A stretch of 64,000 nucleotides of DNA from Portulaca oleracea (GCA_029582165.1 CM055877.1:25418355-25482354), one strand, 5' to 3'; counted from the stretch's first letter, positions 1 through 12,551 are shown. Numbers and translations: made by a program. The notes: generated by a model from the letters alone, not told the origin.

Positions 1-474
1 TTTTAGATGAGTTAAGTAATATATGTATTAGAAAAGTCCATGGAGGCAGAGTTTACCTTGTCCATGTAATTGGGTGTAAGAGTCGGAAAAAAGGATGTGG
101 TATTTTAATTAGGTGTAATTGCCTTGAATCACGAAGTGTCATACATCTTCACAATCGTGCACTTACGCTCACTGATCTTAATTGTGTGATGAATAATCAA
201 AGATGTGATAATTAAATTGCTTACAGTAACATCTTAGAAATTCACTTACATTGAACAACTCTATCCATCAAACTCAACAATGAGATTCAGAATTCAATAG
301 AAGCAAACGATTTCAAATGTACATAAATTATATCGTGAAATTAGTCACGGTTTCTATGACAGTTTGGTACTTACTTCTTAACCTTGGCTCATAGAACTTA
401 TGCATAGTTTAAAACTACTTTTGGTCATTCGCTCAATATTCTGCTTTTAGACTTGGTTCTTCTTGTCAGACATC

Positions 475-520
<46 letters not shown>

Positions 521-662
521 TATCCATAATTACTCTTAGAGAGAAATTTAATATATCAACATGATTACTCTTTTAAAAAATTATTGAGCTAAGGTAAAGA
601 AAAGGTCTAGTTCACGAAATATAATGGCTATAATCGATGATAGATGAGGGAAAGACATGAAG
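1..662. other. AT-rich intergenic DNA with an (AAT)n microsatellite
   Basis: No gene is recognised here. A trinucleotide AAT run of about 44 bases lies at 475-518. The rest is AT-rich single-copy-looking sequence leading up to the tRNA pair. Confidence 0.7.
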
Positions 663-733
663 GCGCATCTAGTGTAGTGGTATCATAGTACCCTCCCACG
701 ATACTGATCGGGGTTCGATTCCCCGGATGCGCA
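663..733 (+). tRNA. tRNA-Gly, anticodon CCC
   Basis: The 71-nt sequence folds as a full cloverleaf. The acceptor GCGCATC (663-669) pairs with GATGCGC (726-732), with discriminator A at 733. The D-arm has the AGTGGTA form. The anticodon loop CTCCCAC gives CCC (Gly), and the T-arm is GGGGTTCGATTCCCC, which also carries the internal B box. No intron is seen. It looks intact and lies 13 nt upstream of a tRNA-Lys gene on the same strand. Confidence 0.95.
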
Positions 734-746
734 GAATTGCCTTGCA

Positions 747-818
747 GCCATCTTAGCTCAGTGGTAGAGCGTGTGGCTTTTAACCACGTGGTCGTGGGTT
801 CGATCCCCACAGACGGGG
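747..818 (+). tRNA. tRNA-Lys, anticodon UUU, acceptor stem with mismatches
   Basis: The 72-nt cloverleaf has D-arm TAGCTCAGTGGTAGAGC, anticodon loop CTTTTAA (UUU, Lys) on a 5-bp stem that closes with a U-G pair, and T-arm GTGGGTTCGATCCCCAC. Both internal promoter boxes are present. The acceptor GCCATCT (747-753) against AGACGGG (811-817) leaves two non-pairs, G747/G817 and A750/C814. Typical plant tRNA-Lys has a fully paired acceptor, so this copy may be a decaying or inactive gene. Confidence 0.88.
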
Positions 819-1053
819 AATATTAATTTATTAAAAATAAATCACATGTATTAAAAAGATTTACACCTTACTAAAGTATATCGCAACAAATATGATTACT
901 CACTGTAACAAGTTTCGATATTGATACAATCACAATTTTTTATTTGAATTTCGATATTGATTTTTCAATCATATATATATATATATATATATAGGAAAAT
1001 TGGATTTTAATAATCCCGACTTTTACTAATTGGACAATACTAATCCCTACGAT

Positions 1054-1477
1054 CAATTTGGATTTTGGTGGACCTATAAAAAATGAAATTGGATTAATTA
1101 TAGTGGTACCAAATCTACCTCCACATTCTTTTTATTTTTTTACATTCCGACCCTATATTGTTTTTGTTTTTTCGTTCCTATCCCCAAAAAGGTAACAAAT
1201 TGTAGTTACTAAAACAATTTTTAAATTTTTTTTTGAGACTCGGAGCAATTATTATGATTTTTTTTAAAAAAATAAAAGCGAAAAAATCATTAAAAATCGT
1301 AAAATAATTGAAAAAAATTGGGAGAAACGCCGTAAATTTATTAAAAATCATGGTAAAGTGTTATACTAAGTTTGAATAAAATGCAATACAAAATCTATGA
1401 TATTTAGCGTATACTCTCGATGATGTCCCACTACAATCCAATTTTATTTTTTTGGACCACCAGAATCCAAATTTATG
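1054..1477. repeat. MITE-like inverted repeat
   Basis: A left arm at about 1054-1106 (CAATTTGGATTTTGGTGG onward) matches the reverse complement of about 1427-1477 (ending CCACCAGAATCCAAATT). The roughly 320-bp spacer is non-coding and AT-rich. The arms fade outward, and I found no clear target duplication, so the true ends and the superfamily are open. Confidence 0.6.
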
Positions 1478-1724
1478 AATCTTAGATCATAAATCAAGGG
1501 CCTTAAATATTTCACTATTTTGAATTATTTTTTTCCTTATTTGTCATGTGAGTTAGTGTAGAAAAGAAAAAGAAAAAAAATCTTGACGCTTTGGAAATAG
1601 GTGAGGCAATAAATGTAAAAACTTTTCAAAAAAATGTTGGCTGAGATTATTGCATGCAAATATTTCTTCAGACCATTCAACTCCCACGTCATTGTCTTTT
1701 GTGTGTTTGTGTTCATTTGGTTTT

Positions 1725-2395
1725 TTCGTCATGCTCATTTGACTGATACACGATGTTCATTTTCATTTAAACATGAATACATGATGTTCATTTTTATAAA
1801 ATTTGATGTTCATTTTGTTTGTACGTGATTTTCATGTGATTAACACATGATGATAATTTGATTTGTACATGATCTGTTTATAATAATTTTGTTATTAATT
1901 TACTTGTTCATTTGATTTGATCATGTTGTTCATTTCGGATGTACCTAATGTTTTTTTTATTATGATTTTTTGTTTATATGATTTTTAAATGACATTCAAT
2001 TTATTATAATTTATTTTTGTCACCATGGTCATTAAGGACATCATGCTCAATCAAAATGCACATTACGTTGAAACAAATTAGATATCATGTGTACAATGTT
2101 TAGCATAATATAAACTACAAAAGACATCATTATGTTCAAACCGACAAGATATCAAACTAAATCATCATGTCATAATTAAGATGAACTTTACGTATAAACA
2201 AAATGGACATCGAGTATAGACCAAGAGGACATCATGTATAACCCAAATGGTCATCATGCTCATACAATATGGATATCACATTGAAACAAAATAGACATAA
2301 TGTTTTCACCAAAAGGACATGAAGTCTTCACCAAAAGGAGATCAAGTACAACCCAAATAGACATCGTGCTCATACAAGATGGACGTCATTTTCCT
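1725..2395. repeat. Degenerate tandem repeats arranged as a large inverted repeat
   Basis: The left half (about 1725-1990) repeats words such as GATGTTCATTTT and TGTACATGAT. The right half (about 2030-2395) repeats the complementary words, such as AAAATGGACATCATG and ATGCTCATACAA. The turning point is near 2000-2030. This resembles a fold-back element with tandemly repeated arms. No open reading frame or target duplication was identified. Confidence 0.55.
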
Positions 2396-2634
2396 CTAAA
2401 TTGTTCGATATATGCTCATAATTTTTTGGTTGAATGTTTGTTTTTCCCCGCAAGATACTCATGAATCTGCTTGTTTTTATTGAAATTAATTTATTGCATT
2501 GAATTTGTTTTTCTTTCACACTTATAATTATTGCATTTCAACAGATTTGTTTTTTGGTTTTGGAAGCAACTAATGACATATTCAATTCCCAATGCAAGCC
2601 TTAATTTTTCCTTTTTCTTTTCCACTTTTAGGTA

Positions 2635-3683
2635 GCCAAATAAAATGGAATACCTGAAATTCCTGTCATTCGTCGTATCTGCCAATCATCTTGAGAGGTA
2701 TTCCATGGAGAGCACAAATAGTAAAGGAGATATTGGGTTTCCTTGTCTAAGCCCCTTCTACCTTTAAAATATCCATAAGTGCCTCCATTGATTTGGATGG
2801 TGAAAGATGTAGTTGTGATACAACTCATAATCCAATCGATGAATTTTCGAGGATACTTGTATCCAATTAAAATTTCTCGGATGAAGTCCCAGTGGACGCT
2901 GTCAAAGGCTTTACGTAGGTCGATCTTGAATATGCATAGGGGTTGGCTCACTTTCCACCTGAATCCTCAGGACAGTTCATGAGTTATCAGAACATTATGC
3001 ATGAGTTCTCTTCCAGTACGAAAGCCGCCCGACTTGCATTGATCAGGTGTGGCAGAACATCCTTTATTCTTGCAGCAAGTAACTTTGCAATTGTTTTGTA
3101 TATTGTGTTGCAGCATGATATTGGTCGAAAATCAGTGGCTGAGCTGGGAGCTTCGATCTTTGGAATCAATATGAGTATGGGTGTATTTAGAACTGGGAGA
3201 ATTTTCCAGTGTGGAAGAACTCTCTGACTGCGCTGCAAAAAAGATCACCAATCTCTGACCAAGTTTGTTTGAAAAAACCGTTGGAGTAACCGTTGGGACC
3301 CGGAGATCTTGTGTTTGGAATAGAAAACACAACTTTCTTTATGTCCTCATTGCTCAAATCCTGACAGAGCTGGAGTTGTTGTTCAATGGAGAGGGTCGAC
3401 CCTTTCTGGATAATATGATCCTGTAAATGTATTCGATGGGTACTAGAGTTCCCCAGCAGATTCTGAAAGTAGTCAGCAAGGTGTTGTCCCACTTTATCAA
3501 ACCCTATAAGCTGCCTCCCCTGATGATCTTGTATAGTATGCATACTGGTTGCCAACTACCTTTTTTCATCTTACTGAAAAAAATCTTTGAGCAAGAATCT
3601 CCGTAGACAGATGTTTCCATCTTGCTTTGTTGTGCTATTATCTTCGTAGCAAAGTTGAGAATACGCAAATATTTTTCATATAT
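2635..3683 (-). pseudogene. LINE (L1-type) reverse transcriptase fragment
   Basis: This is a relic of the reverse transcriptase of a plant non-LTR (L1-like) retrotransposon. Read on the minus strand from about 3680 downward, it shows the pre-RT block GDSCSKIFFSKMKK, the block DFRPISCCNTIYKTIAKLLA, the palm block FKIDLRKAFDSVHWDF (first catalytic Asp in KIDLRKAFD), and the block equivalent to QGNPISPLLF near 2720. These lie in different frames, joined by frameshifts and stops. The sequence ends before the FADD catalytic box, so the 3' end is missing, and no poly(A) tail is seen. The 5' side is cut at 3684 by an LTR. Endonuclease and ORF1 are absent. The family assignment is firm; the subfamily is not known. 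Confidence 0.88.
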
Positions 3684-4313
3684 TGTTAGGATTCTCAGGG
3701 AGTAGTTAGCACACAAACAATAATAAGGGTGAAAAATAACAAGGAATTAATGTGGAAAAACCCAAACCGGGAAAAAAATCCACGAACGATGCACTATCAG
3801 AGGATTACAACAGTGTTTCAGAGATTCCCAGACCTCGACAATCTCTCACAACCTCCCTAGAGTTACAACCTGAGAACTCAACACTTACAGATGAGCCTCA
3901 CACAACTCCCTTAGTGATACAGAGATTTCAAGTCAATCTTTTGTGGTATAAGATGAAACACTCTCAATTGTTGTATATCATAAGGAGGACCTGACCTCAA
4001 TATATACTAGAAGGTACAGAAGGAAAACCCTAGGGTACAACCTAGAAAATAGTTGTCGCAAAGAAAACACAATCGTGAGCCATCAATCACGACCCATCAA
4101 AATAACGTGCGGCAGTCATCAAGCGCTGGCAATGGGGCACACTGCTGGCAGCGTGTGATGAAACGTGACTTCGGGAAGAGGCGCTGGGAGCGCTGGATTA
4201 GACGCTGGCAGCGCCTGTCGCTCGCGTCTCGTTTCTTCCATCTTCTCTCTCCCTTCCTTCTTCCTTCTCCTATTTGGTCTCTACTCCCAACAAATTGGTC
4301 TTCACACCCAACA
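3684..4313. mobile_element. Solo-LTR-like element next to the LINE
   Basis: The sequence starts TGTTAGGATT and ends CACCCAACA, so it has TG...CA ends. It is flanked by TATAT on the left (3679-3683) and GATAT on the right (4314-4318), an imperfect 5-bp duplication. It shares its start and the word GTGGAAAAACCCAAACCGGG with the solo LTR at 11578-12157, so the two are related. No coding region is present. An (AT)n tract follows at 4314-4333. The right boundary is less sure because of that AT tract. Confidence 0.6.
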
Positions 4314-4984
4314 GATATATATATATATATATAGACACACACAAACATATATATTTGGGTATAAAGGATGAGAATCGTAATATGTGTATTTTAATAGGGA
4401 TATTATTGGAAATGTATAATTAGTCATTTTATTTTTTTTTAAAAAAATGGTATAAAGGGTGAAATTGGAATATATGTATTTATGAAAAAGACGGTTTCGG
4501 AAATGTACCATTAATTTTTTTCTAAGTTTTCTAGAAAAAAAGTTACTTTTTCTACTTGCATATTTAAAATGTAGGAGATAGAAATGAAAAATAAGAAATG
4601 TAATATATCAATTGAAGAATTATGATTATGTATAGATTTTAGCTACGTGAATCTTTAGTAATTTAAAATAAAAATTGAAAATCTGTAATGTATAAAAATT
4701 GGAAATTACACTATATTTTCATGTACATATGTTCTACTTAAAATAAATTAATTTTAAGTTAATATTACTTAATTAGTCAGTTATATGAATATTTAATTAT
4801 TTGATTATTCTATAACCTTAGTGAAACATTATGCATGAAAATGACCATTAAAAACCTCAAGAATTATGCAAGAAAATAACCGTCAGAATCTAAATAATTA
4901 GGAAAGTGACGCAATAACATAATTTAATTATTTAGTTAATAACTTCAATGGTACATCGGTACGTTATAATTGTGGAGCGTGACA
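4314..4984. other. AT-rich DNA without recognised genes
   Basis: Starts with an AT/AC microsatellite (4314-4350). Nothing gene-like is seen beyond short chance frames. Confidence 0.6.
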
Positions 4985-6010
4985 TGATGGGAGAGATTGA
5001 AGACTTAGCTTGAGTGACTTGAATCATCAATCAAATAAAAGCTTGAACACCAAAGGGATTGGATATGACCTTGGATAAAGGAGATTCCACCACCAAAGCC
5101 TAACACCCCACCATGACCATCATAAAGGAGTTGTCCACCAAATGATCATTAAAGAGATGACTTGCTAACACCACCATTAATAATGGATAAAGTAAAACAA
5201 TGTTTAGAGAGAATAGAGAGAAACCCTAGCAATGCTTTAGCATTTCATTAATCATCCAAAACTGCCTGGAAAAGAGGAAAAACGAGCTATTTATACTAAA
5301 CAGGAATTTAGGTTTACAACAGAACAAAATTACGAAATAGCGCGTCCGTCACAGAAGGATGGCACGGGCGAGCCAAAACTGACTCGGGCGAGTCAGTCGC
5401 ATGTTCGCTATGTCCAGTCACTGGCTAGGAGGGGTCGCAGGCGCGACCAGGACCTCGCGGGCGCGACAGAAAGCTGGCTCGGGCGAGTCAGTCTTCTGGC
5501 AGCTTTTCCCTGCCGACTTCCAACGCGCATAACTTCTTCATCCGGACTTCGTTTTAGGCCCGTAAGATACCGTTAGAAAGCTCTCAGTGCATACTATAAG
5601 CTCCCAAAATTTGAGACCCATCAAAGTTGTATTGAAGGAGTTATGACCCAAATAGTGAAGGCACACGTATTTCGAACCTTTGATCGCCTTCCCCCTTGCA
5701 TGTTATTAACTTAGGTTACTTCCGAGACTTGATACCACCTCGCCCTTCATTCCCGGGACGACCCAATTCGGTCCTAAGGCCTCCAGGTCGGAAGCAAGTC
5801 CCGAGCCTCTCCAAGCTCGTCCAATGTGCAACTTGCCTAAGCAATTCCATCGTGACACTCATCACCCCACCCTTTACAAAGATGTATCGATTCGCGAATG
5901 CTAGAGGTCGGGTGGGTTTCGTTTGAGATTGCCGGGTCAGGTTTTTATCCCTCGAGTCTCTTTTCATAAACCCAAGCTAGGAAGCTCGGGTCCTAACCCA
6001 ACACGGTTCA
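4985..6010 (-). mobile_element. LTR-retrotransposon fragment with GC-palindromic U3
   Basis: An AT-rich part is followed by a TATA box readable on the minus strand (TATAAATA within 5287-5296). A GC-rich block at 5340-5500 lies upstream of it in that direction, with palindromic words such as GACTCGGGCGAGTC. The segment 5505-5695 (CAGCTTTTCCCTGCCGACTT onward) is repeated, diverged, at 50125-50310 inside another LTR-derived insert in the same orientation. From about 5700 to 6010 the GC-rich sequence is unassigned. It abuts the truncated left LTR of the next element at 6011. Exact ends are not defined. Confidence 0.55.
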
Positions 6011-6626
6011 CGAGGGCAAGCCCATTTCCCCTTAAGACTTATTCACTAGACTGTGAATAGACTCAAGGGTAAAACCTAACTTCTTGTAAGCAAAGTTCAA
6101 GATTTCTCATGAAATCTCAAAGAATGTTGATGCAGTCAACACCTCAAGAGTGTGTTGAAGCTCTCTAGAAAGAATTATAGAAGAAGAGTTGAGGTGAGGA
6201 TGAATGGAGAATTCATCCTCCTTTTATAGTGATTCATGGAGTAGACAATGCATTCAAACTTAACATAATAGGAGGCATTATCCAAGGGATATGTCTTTGA
6301 ATCATTAATGGGGATTGCTTGACTGATTTCTCAGTCAAAGATTATCCCTATTAATGATCAATCGAGATTAATCCCAAGGCTTAATTTAAGAGATTACTAA
6401 AAATCAATCCCGACTGGGTCCAACACGGTCCGTGTTATATCAACACGGCCCGTGTTGACCCGGTGCACAAAAACAGTGCTCTCTGGAAGCTAACACGGGT
6501 CGTGTCACATTAGACACGATCCGTGTTGGTCCCCTTTTCCTTATTAAGCTTATTTCCGACCTCCCGGTCAATCCTATGCTTATAACTTATACTTTTATGC
6601 CTCTTAACTCTTGAGATACTCTAACA
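6011..6626 (-). repeat. Left (3') LTR, missing its outer 72 bp
   Basis: 616 bp that align end to end with 10759-11374 of the right LTR. The first 72 bp of the right copy, starting TGTTGGAAAAAACAATG, have no counterpart here; unrelated sequence abuts at 6010/6011. Contains GC palindromes of the CAACACGG...CCGTGTTG type at about 6420-6530. Ends TACTCTAACA. Confidence 0.82.
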
Positions 6627-9389
6627 ATCCCCCGCCATTTCAAGAGTACCACCTGAAATAGCTCGGGACCCCTCACTTGGGTAAAAATACCCCCGCCATA
6701 CATGGCACCTTCTAGAAAGATTCAACACCCGAGAAATCAAGGAGTTGTTATGCGTCATGAAAGTGCCTTTCGACTTGAACTTTCACTTAGTGTACATAAT
6801 TTCAATTAGTCTGGATGCATAAGTAGACAAGCTTTAAACTTTACATCCTTATTTGACTAATTGGATGCATAACACACACACAACCCAAAACCTTGCTTAA
6901 AATAAAGACACTATTTCGAACTGGCCATATGTCCCATACCCTCTGCGAGAACCATCAAGCCCAGCCCTAGGCTATCCGAAGCAGCCCACTTCACATTCTC
7001 ACATAGGCAGACTTTTACGCCCCGTAATAGAGCTCCCCATCTCATCGATTCAAAGTCTGTTAATGAGTCATAGACTCAAACATCTTGAACATTACGGTTC
7101 TTGAGCATCACTTGACCTTGGGATGAATTATAGAATTGATGCTCCAATTGTCATACAACGTCGTCGACCATTTAACTCAAGACTTGACAGCATATGTCAA
7201 GTGTGAGTTGAAGCTTTGTTGTTGACAATTTATAATTGGGCTTTACTCCCATCCCCTTATCAAGGATCACTAGATACTCTTGTGACCTTGCAAGAATTTG
7301 ATCATGATACTTTTGAGTGCCCACTTTAACTAAGATCACTAGACAAATACATGTCTTTCCATGACCTTACTTATCATGATCATATCTTAAACTTAACATT
7401 TCTTTCCTTCATCATAGTTGTGATTACACCATCACACTATAAAATTAGGTAAGAAATACTTTTCCCCTTGTCATAATACGACTAAACCATCGCATTATAA
7501 GCTTTGATAAACTTTAAATATCGAGTTCATATTTGAACTTACAAACTGAATGCTTAGTAGGCGAAAAACCTTTGAACTATACATTCTCTAATAATGTCAA
7601 AATCTCATGAACTCAAACCTTGAGACATTACTATAACCTTGTCCAAGATATTGGACTACTTGTATAGTTACCTTGAAAGAAATGCTTACAATATCAAAAT
7701 TTCTCTTGATTTTTCGCATTCTTTTCCTTATCACTATGTCTTCATCCAAGTACCTAGGATTACATAGCCACTACTTATACCTTAGAGCAACCTTATAAAT
7801 CAAATTTACAATTTTATTTTCCATGTTCTTCACATAACTATATCCAAATAACTGTTGGATTTCATAGTTAAAACTTATTGTCTTAGTACCTTGTAAATCA
7901 AATTAACATTTGTTTTTCATGTTCTTTGAATAACTATATCTAAATAACCTTGGATTTCATAGTTATAGCCTTTGTATAAATCAAAATGGTATTTGATTTT
8001 CCATGGAAGAAATCTCTTCCAACATAAACTTGAAGAAACTCTTAAGTTTCATGGAAATTAGATTCCATCATGTGTAAATTAAAACATTACACTTTGAACC
8101 ATTTGCTAAAAAACTTAAATATCATAAACTTGAATACCATATGTAATGGAACTTATTACATATCTTAACATTGGCTAGGCGAGAAAGAACCTCAATTGAT
8201 CTTGAATGATTGTCTTATAGTTATATGACCTTTACTTATATGATCAAACGTCATTCTAATTAGGGTCATGTTTCCTTATACATGACTAGATCCACTTCTT
8301 AAATATTAGACAGTGGAACTCATAACCATTCGTCCCGTATGCTAATCTACTCATAATATTAATCCATAAACCACTTAAGGATGGATCAAACAAATGTATA
8401 TGAGGGCCATATGCATTTCCCTTTGTAGCAAACTTGATTGAATCCTACATATCAAACATGCAAACTTTTAATTAATAAACTATTAACAAATGAAACAATG
8501 ATCATCCAATTTTATAACACATGAACTTAGGTAAACATCATGCGTTCAAAATATATGATCATGCACATAGTCTAACATGCACACATTATGCAACTTAACT
8601 TATAGTAGATACATACTTCCCACATTCATACAAGATGAACACTTATAATCTCATAAAACAGCGGTAAAGCCAAGTACATGTATTCATCTTAAACACATGC
8701 ATACATTGAGTCATGATTATCCTTAGATCTTACATAATCATATACTTAATAAGCCTTAACAATATGCCTCATTTTGTAGGTCACATATATTAACATACAA
8801 ACCATACAAAGTATGAACCTTCTCATAAATAATTACTTATCTTATGAATTACAAAGTAAACACTTAATAACAAAACCATCTTGGTTATACCAAGAGCATG
8901 GAACATGAGAAGCTTGCACTTATGAATAAATTTGTGTCTATGTTACTTATGACACACCCATAGCCTATATGCTTACAATAATCACATAAACCGTCATTAT
9001 TTTTTTTTTCTTATTAGCTATGCTAAACTTATCGAAACAATATTATGCGTGAGAACTTTAATCACTACCATGACAAACAAGAAATATACATTTCTACTTG
9101 TATTCATATGAACAAAAATACCTTATTCATATATATCTTAATAATAGGAAAACATGTCATGGTCAACTTATTCACGCAATGCAATCATATGATTTTACTT
9201 GATCTTATACTTTTAACAAAGTTAGAACAAGTACTTAATTAACATCATATGATTACTCTTAAACTTGTCATGCCTCAAACATAAAAAGGATATAACATGT
9301 TTGATTGATAACTTGACATGCATACTAGCATACTTGAAACTTAGATCAATCAAGACATTTTATAAAGGCAAACTTGCATAAGTGCTAAT

Positions 9390-9448
<59 letters not shown>

Positions 9449-10686
9449 ACATATATATTTAAACAACTTATAATCATGAATACTTGTCAAGCACTTATAA
9501 ACATATGATTGTCAAAACTTTAAACATTATAAACATGAATTCACATTAGACAATCAACTTGAACTTTGAGAGAAACATGCAAAGACTTGAGACATATGAG
9601 CAAACATATAAACCTTCTTTGCAAAATCAAATAAATAAGAATTAATCACATGAATTCATCTTGAGACAAATTACCACGAATCCATGTTCTCACAACTTAT
9701 AAATTTCCATGTCAAACTCATACATTTCATGAACACTTGCACCCAACTTATTCATATTGTGTATACTTAACATGACATGAACCAAACAAGACAACACAAG
9801 TATATAATCTCAAAATCATATATACTAAGAACTTTAATGAATAAACATTGTCTTAACTCAAGCATGCTTTTATCTCTAACGGAGAATAATACTAGTCATG
9901 TACATAAACTTAAACATGTGAAACATAAAGATTGACATACATCCTTGCACATGTACATATATGACTACTAAAAACATTCATGCTTCCCATTCCATCAAAT
10001 AACAACAAATTGATAAACTCATGTACTCAAATAATCATGATAAACTTAATAAACAATTATCATGCTTTATAACATAACAACTCATATATGAATATACCAC
10101 ATATATGTGTACTTAATCATAGAAATACATGCCATAAAACTCATAAACTTACTTAACATGACATTTTGCAATTACTTGACAATAATAAAATCACATACAC
10201 TTAACATCTTGGCATAATGACAAACAAAACATGTACTCACAAACACCTTAACACACCATTTTCTTGAAAACTTGTAAATGGTGACTTAACAAGGTGTATA
10301 AATAAATTATAAACATGTTTCTAATTAACCCTTTAATTTGAATTAACCCAATTTCAAATCAAAGAAATCTATGTCATTCGAAATCAAAGAAGAGCCAACT
10401 TAATTAAAATAAAGAACTTATCTCGATATGAAGACAATCTCATCATACTCCTTGAACCTCTTGAGTATAACCATCAATCACCATTGCCAACAATCGATCA
10501 AGATTATAACTACACCAATCAAATAAATTACGATTAATTAATAATCTTGGTAATCAAAGTTAATAAACTTGAATAAATAAAACTTGTATAAAGCAACATA
10601 AACTTATCTTTCAATTCCATAGCATCTTGATCGTGAAATTCCATCCCTCATATTCGATCATCCATGGTGACAATAAGTCTTAGGAT
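6627..10686. other. Non-coding internal region of the copia-like element
   Basis: About 4 kb of AT-rich sequence with many ACTTAACAT/CATGAACTT-like words and an (AT)n tract of about 54 bp at 9392-9445. No gag, protease, integrase or RT motif was found on either strand. Only the outer few hundred bases at each end match the coding relative at 38185-44199. Confidence 0.75.
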
Positions 10687-11374
10687 TGTTGGAAAAAACA
10701 ATGAGATGGAGAAACACGTTCACATGGAAGATGGGGGATCACTTGGGTGGCTAGGAGTCGAGGGCAAGCCCGTCTCCCCTTAAGACTTATTCACTACACC
10801 GTGAATAGACTCAAGGGTAAAACCTAACTTCTTGTAAGCAAAGTTCAAGATTTCTCATGAACTCTCAAAGAATGTTGCTGCAGTCAACACCTCAAGAGTG
10901 TGTTGATGCTCTCTATAAAGAATTATAGAAGAAGAGTTGAGGTGAGGATGAATGGAGAATTCATCCTCCTTTTATAGTGATTCATGGAGTAGACAATCCA
11001 TTCAAACTTGACATAATAGGAGGCATTATCCAAGGGATATGTCTTTGAATCATTAATGGGGATTGCTTGACTGATTTCTCAGTCAAAGATTATCCCTATT
11101 AATGATCAATCGAGACTAATCCCAAGGCTTAATTTAAGGGATTACAAAAAATCAACCCCGACTGGGTCCAACACGGTCCGTGTTGATCTCAACACGGTCC
11201 GTGTTGACCCGGTGCAAAAAGCAGTGCTCTCTGGACGCTAACATGAGTCGTGTCACATTAAACACGATCCGTGTTGGTCCTCTTTTCCTTATTAAGCTTA
11301 TTTCCGACCTCCCGGTCAATCCTATGCTTATAACTTATACTTTTATGCCTCTTAACTCTTGAAATACTCCAACA
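10687..11374 (-). repeat. Right (5') LTR of the copia-like element
   Basis: 688 bp, from TGTTGGAAAAAACAATG to GAAATACTCCAACA. Contains a minus-strand TATA box near 10970 and the GC palindrome cluster (CAACACGGTCCGTGTTG and variants) at about 11165-11280. Similar by eye to the left LTR apart from scattered substitutions. Confidence 0.85.
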
Positions 11375-11577
11375 ATATCTTTGATCTTAAAGTACATCAC
11401 TTTATCAAGCTTCATTTTACCATTTTTTTAATCTTCCCCTATTATTCTTTACCAATTTTTGGTCGTTGAGTCTTCAAATTTTCCCCGAGCCATAACTTTT
11501 ATTGGATAACTAAAATTTGCTTTGATTTTAGTTTTCGATTAGATAATTGAATAGTTAATTAAAATGTTAAATGTTTC

Positions 11578-12157
11578 TGTTAGGATTGAGGTAAAATATA
11601 GCCTAATATTTGCGGCGGAAGAGATAATTATCAGGATGTACAATATTGAGAAGAAATATAAAAAAAGATCAATAATTAAAAGGTAGAGAGAATAAAGACA
11701 CACGATTTACGTGGAAACCCAAATCGGGAAAAAAAAACCACAGACGACATGGAGCAATAATCCACTAGTATAAGGGGAGAGATTACAAGAGAGATCCCAA
11801 GGGGCTATATAACACAAGGGGATCGACACCACGATCACAAGGGGTTAATAGCGCAACAAGATATACTGAAGACAAAATTACTCTCTAAAGGACTCTCACA
11901 ACCTAGGGATGGGGTAGAGGTGAAGAATGCTCTCAATGTGTGTTTGTCGTATGTCGTGGGTATATAGGTTGATAACAACCTATATTTATAGTAGAAAAAC
12001 TCCCTATAAACCTAACTTGACTCCCACTCCAATTAGATTTAGAATCTAATACAATTAGGAAATCTAACATAATAAGGAAATCTAAATAATATCCTAATAC
12101 AATTAGGAAACAAATAATTGTGGGATCAAACTAGATTTTAGGCCATAAAACCCAACA
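11578..12157 (-). mobile_element. Solo LTR with perfect 5-bp TSD
   Basis: 580 bp from TGTTAGGATTG to AAACCCAACA, flanked on both sides by GTTTC (11573-11577 and 12158-12162). A minus-strand TATA-like motif (CTATAAATATAGG) lies near 11980. Shares its terminus and an internal GTGGAAACCCAAATCGGG word with 3684-4313. No internal region or second LTR is present, so it is a solo LTR left by LTR-LTR recombination. The lineage is not assigned. Confidence 0.85.
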
Positions 12158-12187
12158 GTTTCTCCGCTTAAGATTTAATTATTTATA

Positions 12188-12551
12188 GGGTTTTTGGCTC
12201 AAAATAATCCGAAGTCGAGGGTCATTGGCTGAAAATAATCCAAACTCACTTTTTGGCAGAAAATAATCCAAACTTTTAACCTATGTACTCGGACTAAACC
12301 GAAATCGATTTCCGACGTCGAAATACAGACTGGGTAGCTTGAGCTCGTGTTTCTTTAATTGATATTAGTTTTGAATTTATGCTGACTGAGGTCTACATAA
12401 GCTTACCAGTCAGTATTTCGAAGCCGGAAATCGATTTCGGTTTAGTCCGAGCAAATAAGTTAAAAGTTTGGATTATTTTCAGCCAAAAAGTAAGTTTGGA
12501 TCATTTTCAGCCAATGAACTCCGATTTCGGATTATTTTGAGCCAAAAACCC
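12188..12551. mobile_element. Mutator-type MITE with long TIRs and 9-bp TSD
   Basis: 364 bp beginning GGGTTTTTGGCTCAAAATAA. About 155 bp at each end are inverted copies of each other, including the word GGACTAAACCGAAATCGATT in both arms. Both sides are flanked by the identical 9-mer TTATTTATA (12179-12187 and 12552-12560). Long TIRs plus a 9-bp duplication are the signature of the Mutator superfamily. The roughly 55-bp loop has no coding capacity. It lies 25 bp from the edge of the neighbouring solo LTR insertion. Confidence 0.92.

Larger units (their letters stand above)
6011..11374 (-). mobile_element. Non-autonomous copia-like LTR element (LARD-like), no coding region
   Basis: Two LTRs (6011-6626, truncated, and 10687-11374) flank about 4.06 kb with no retroviral-type domain in any frame. 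Orientation is minus. The purine-rich tract GAAATGGCGGGGGAT lies just inside the left LTR on the minus strand, and a TATA box (TATAAAAGG) sits in each LTR. The internal ends match those of the coding copia element at 38185-44199: the purine tract, the 3' non-coding stretch (compare about 6740-7160 with 39020-39420), and the first bases after the 5' LTR (ATCCTAAGACTTATT against ATCTTAAGAACTATT). I infer a non-autonomous partner of that family. The left target duplication is lost; the right flank is ATATC. Confidence 0.78.

Noticed and set aside
475..518. CRISPR-like array
   Set aside because: Simple AAT microsatellite; there are no spaced direct repeats and the DNA is eukaryotic.
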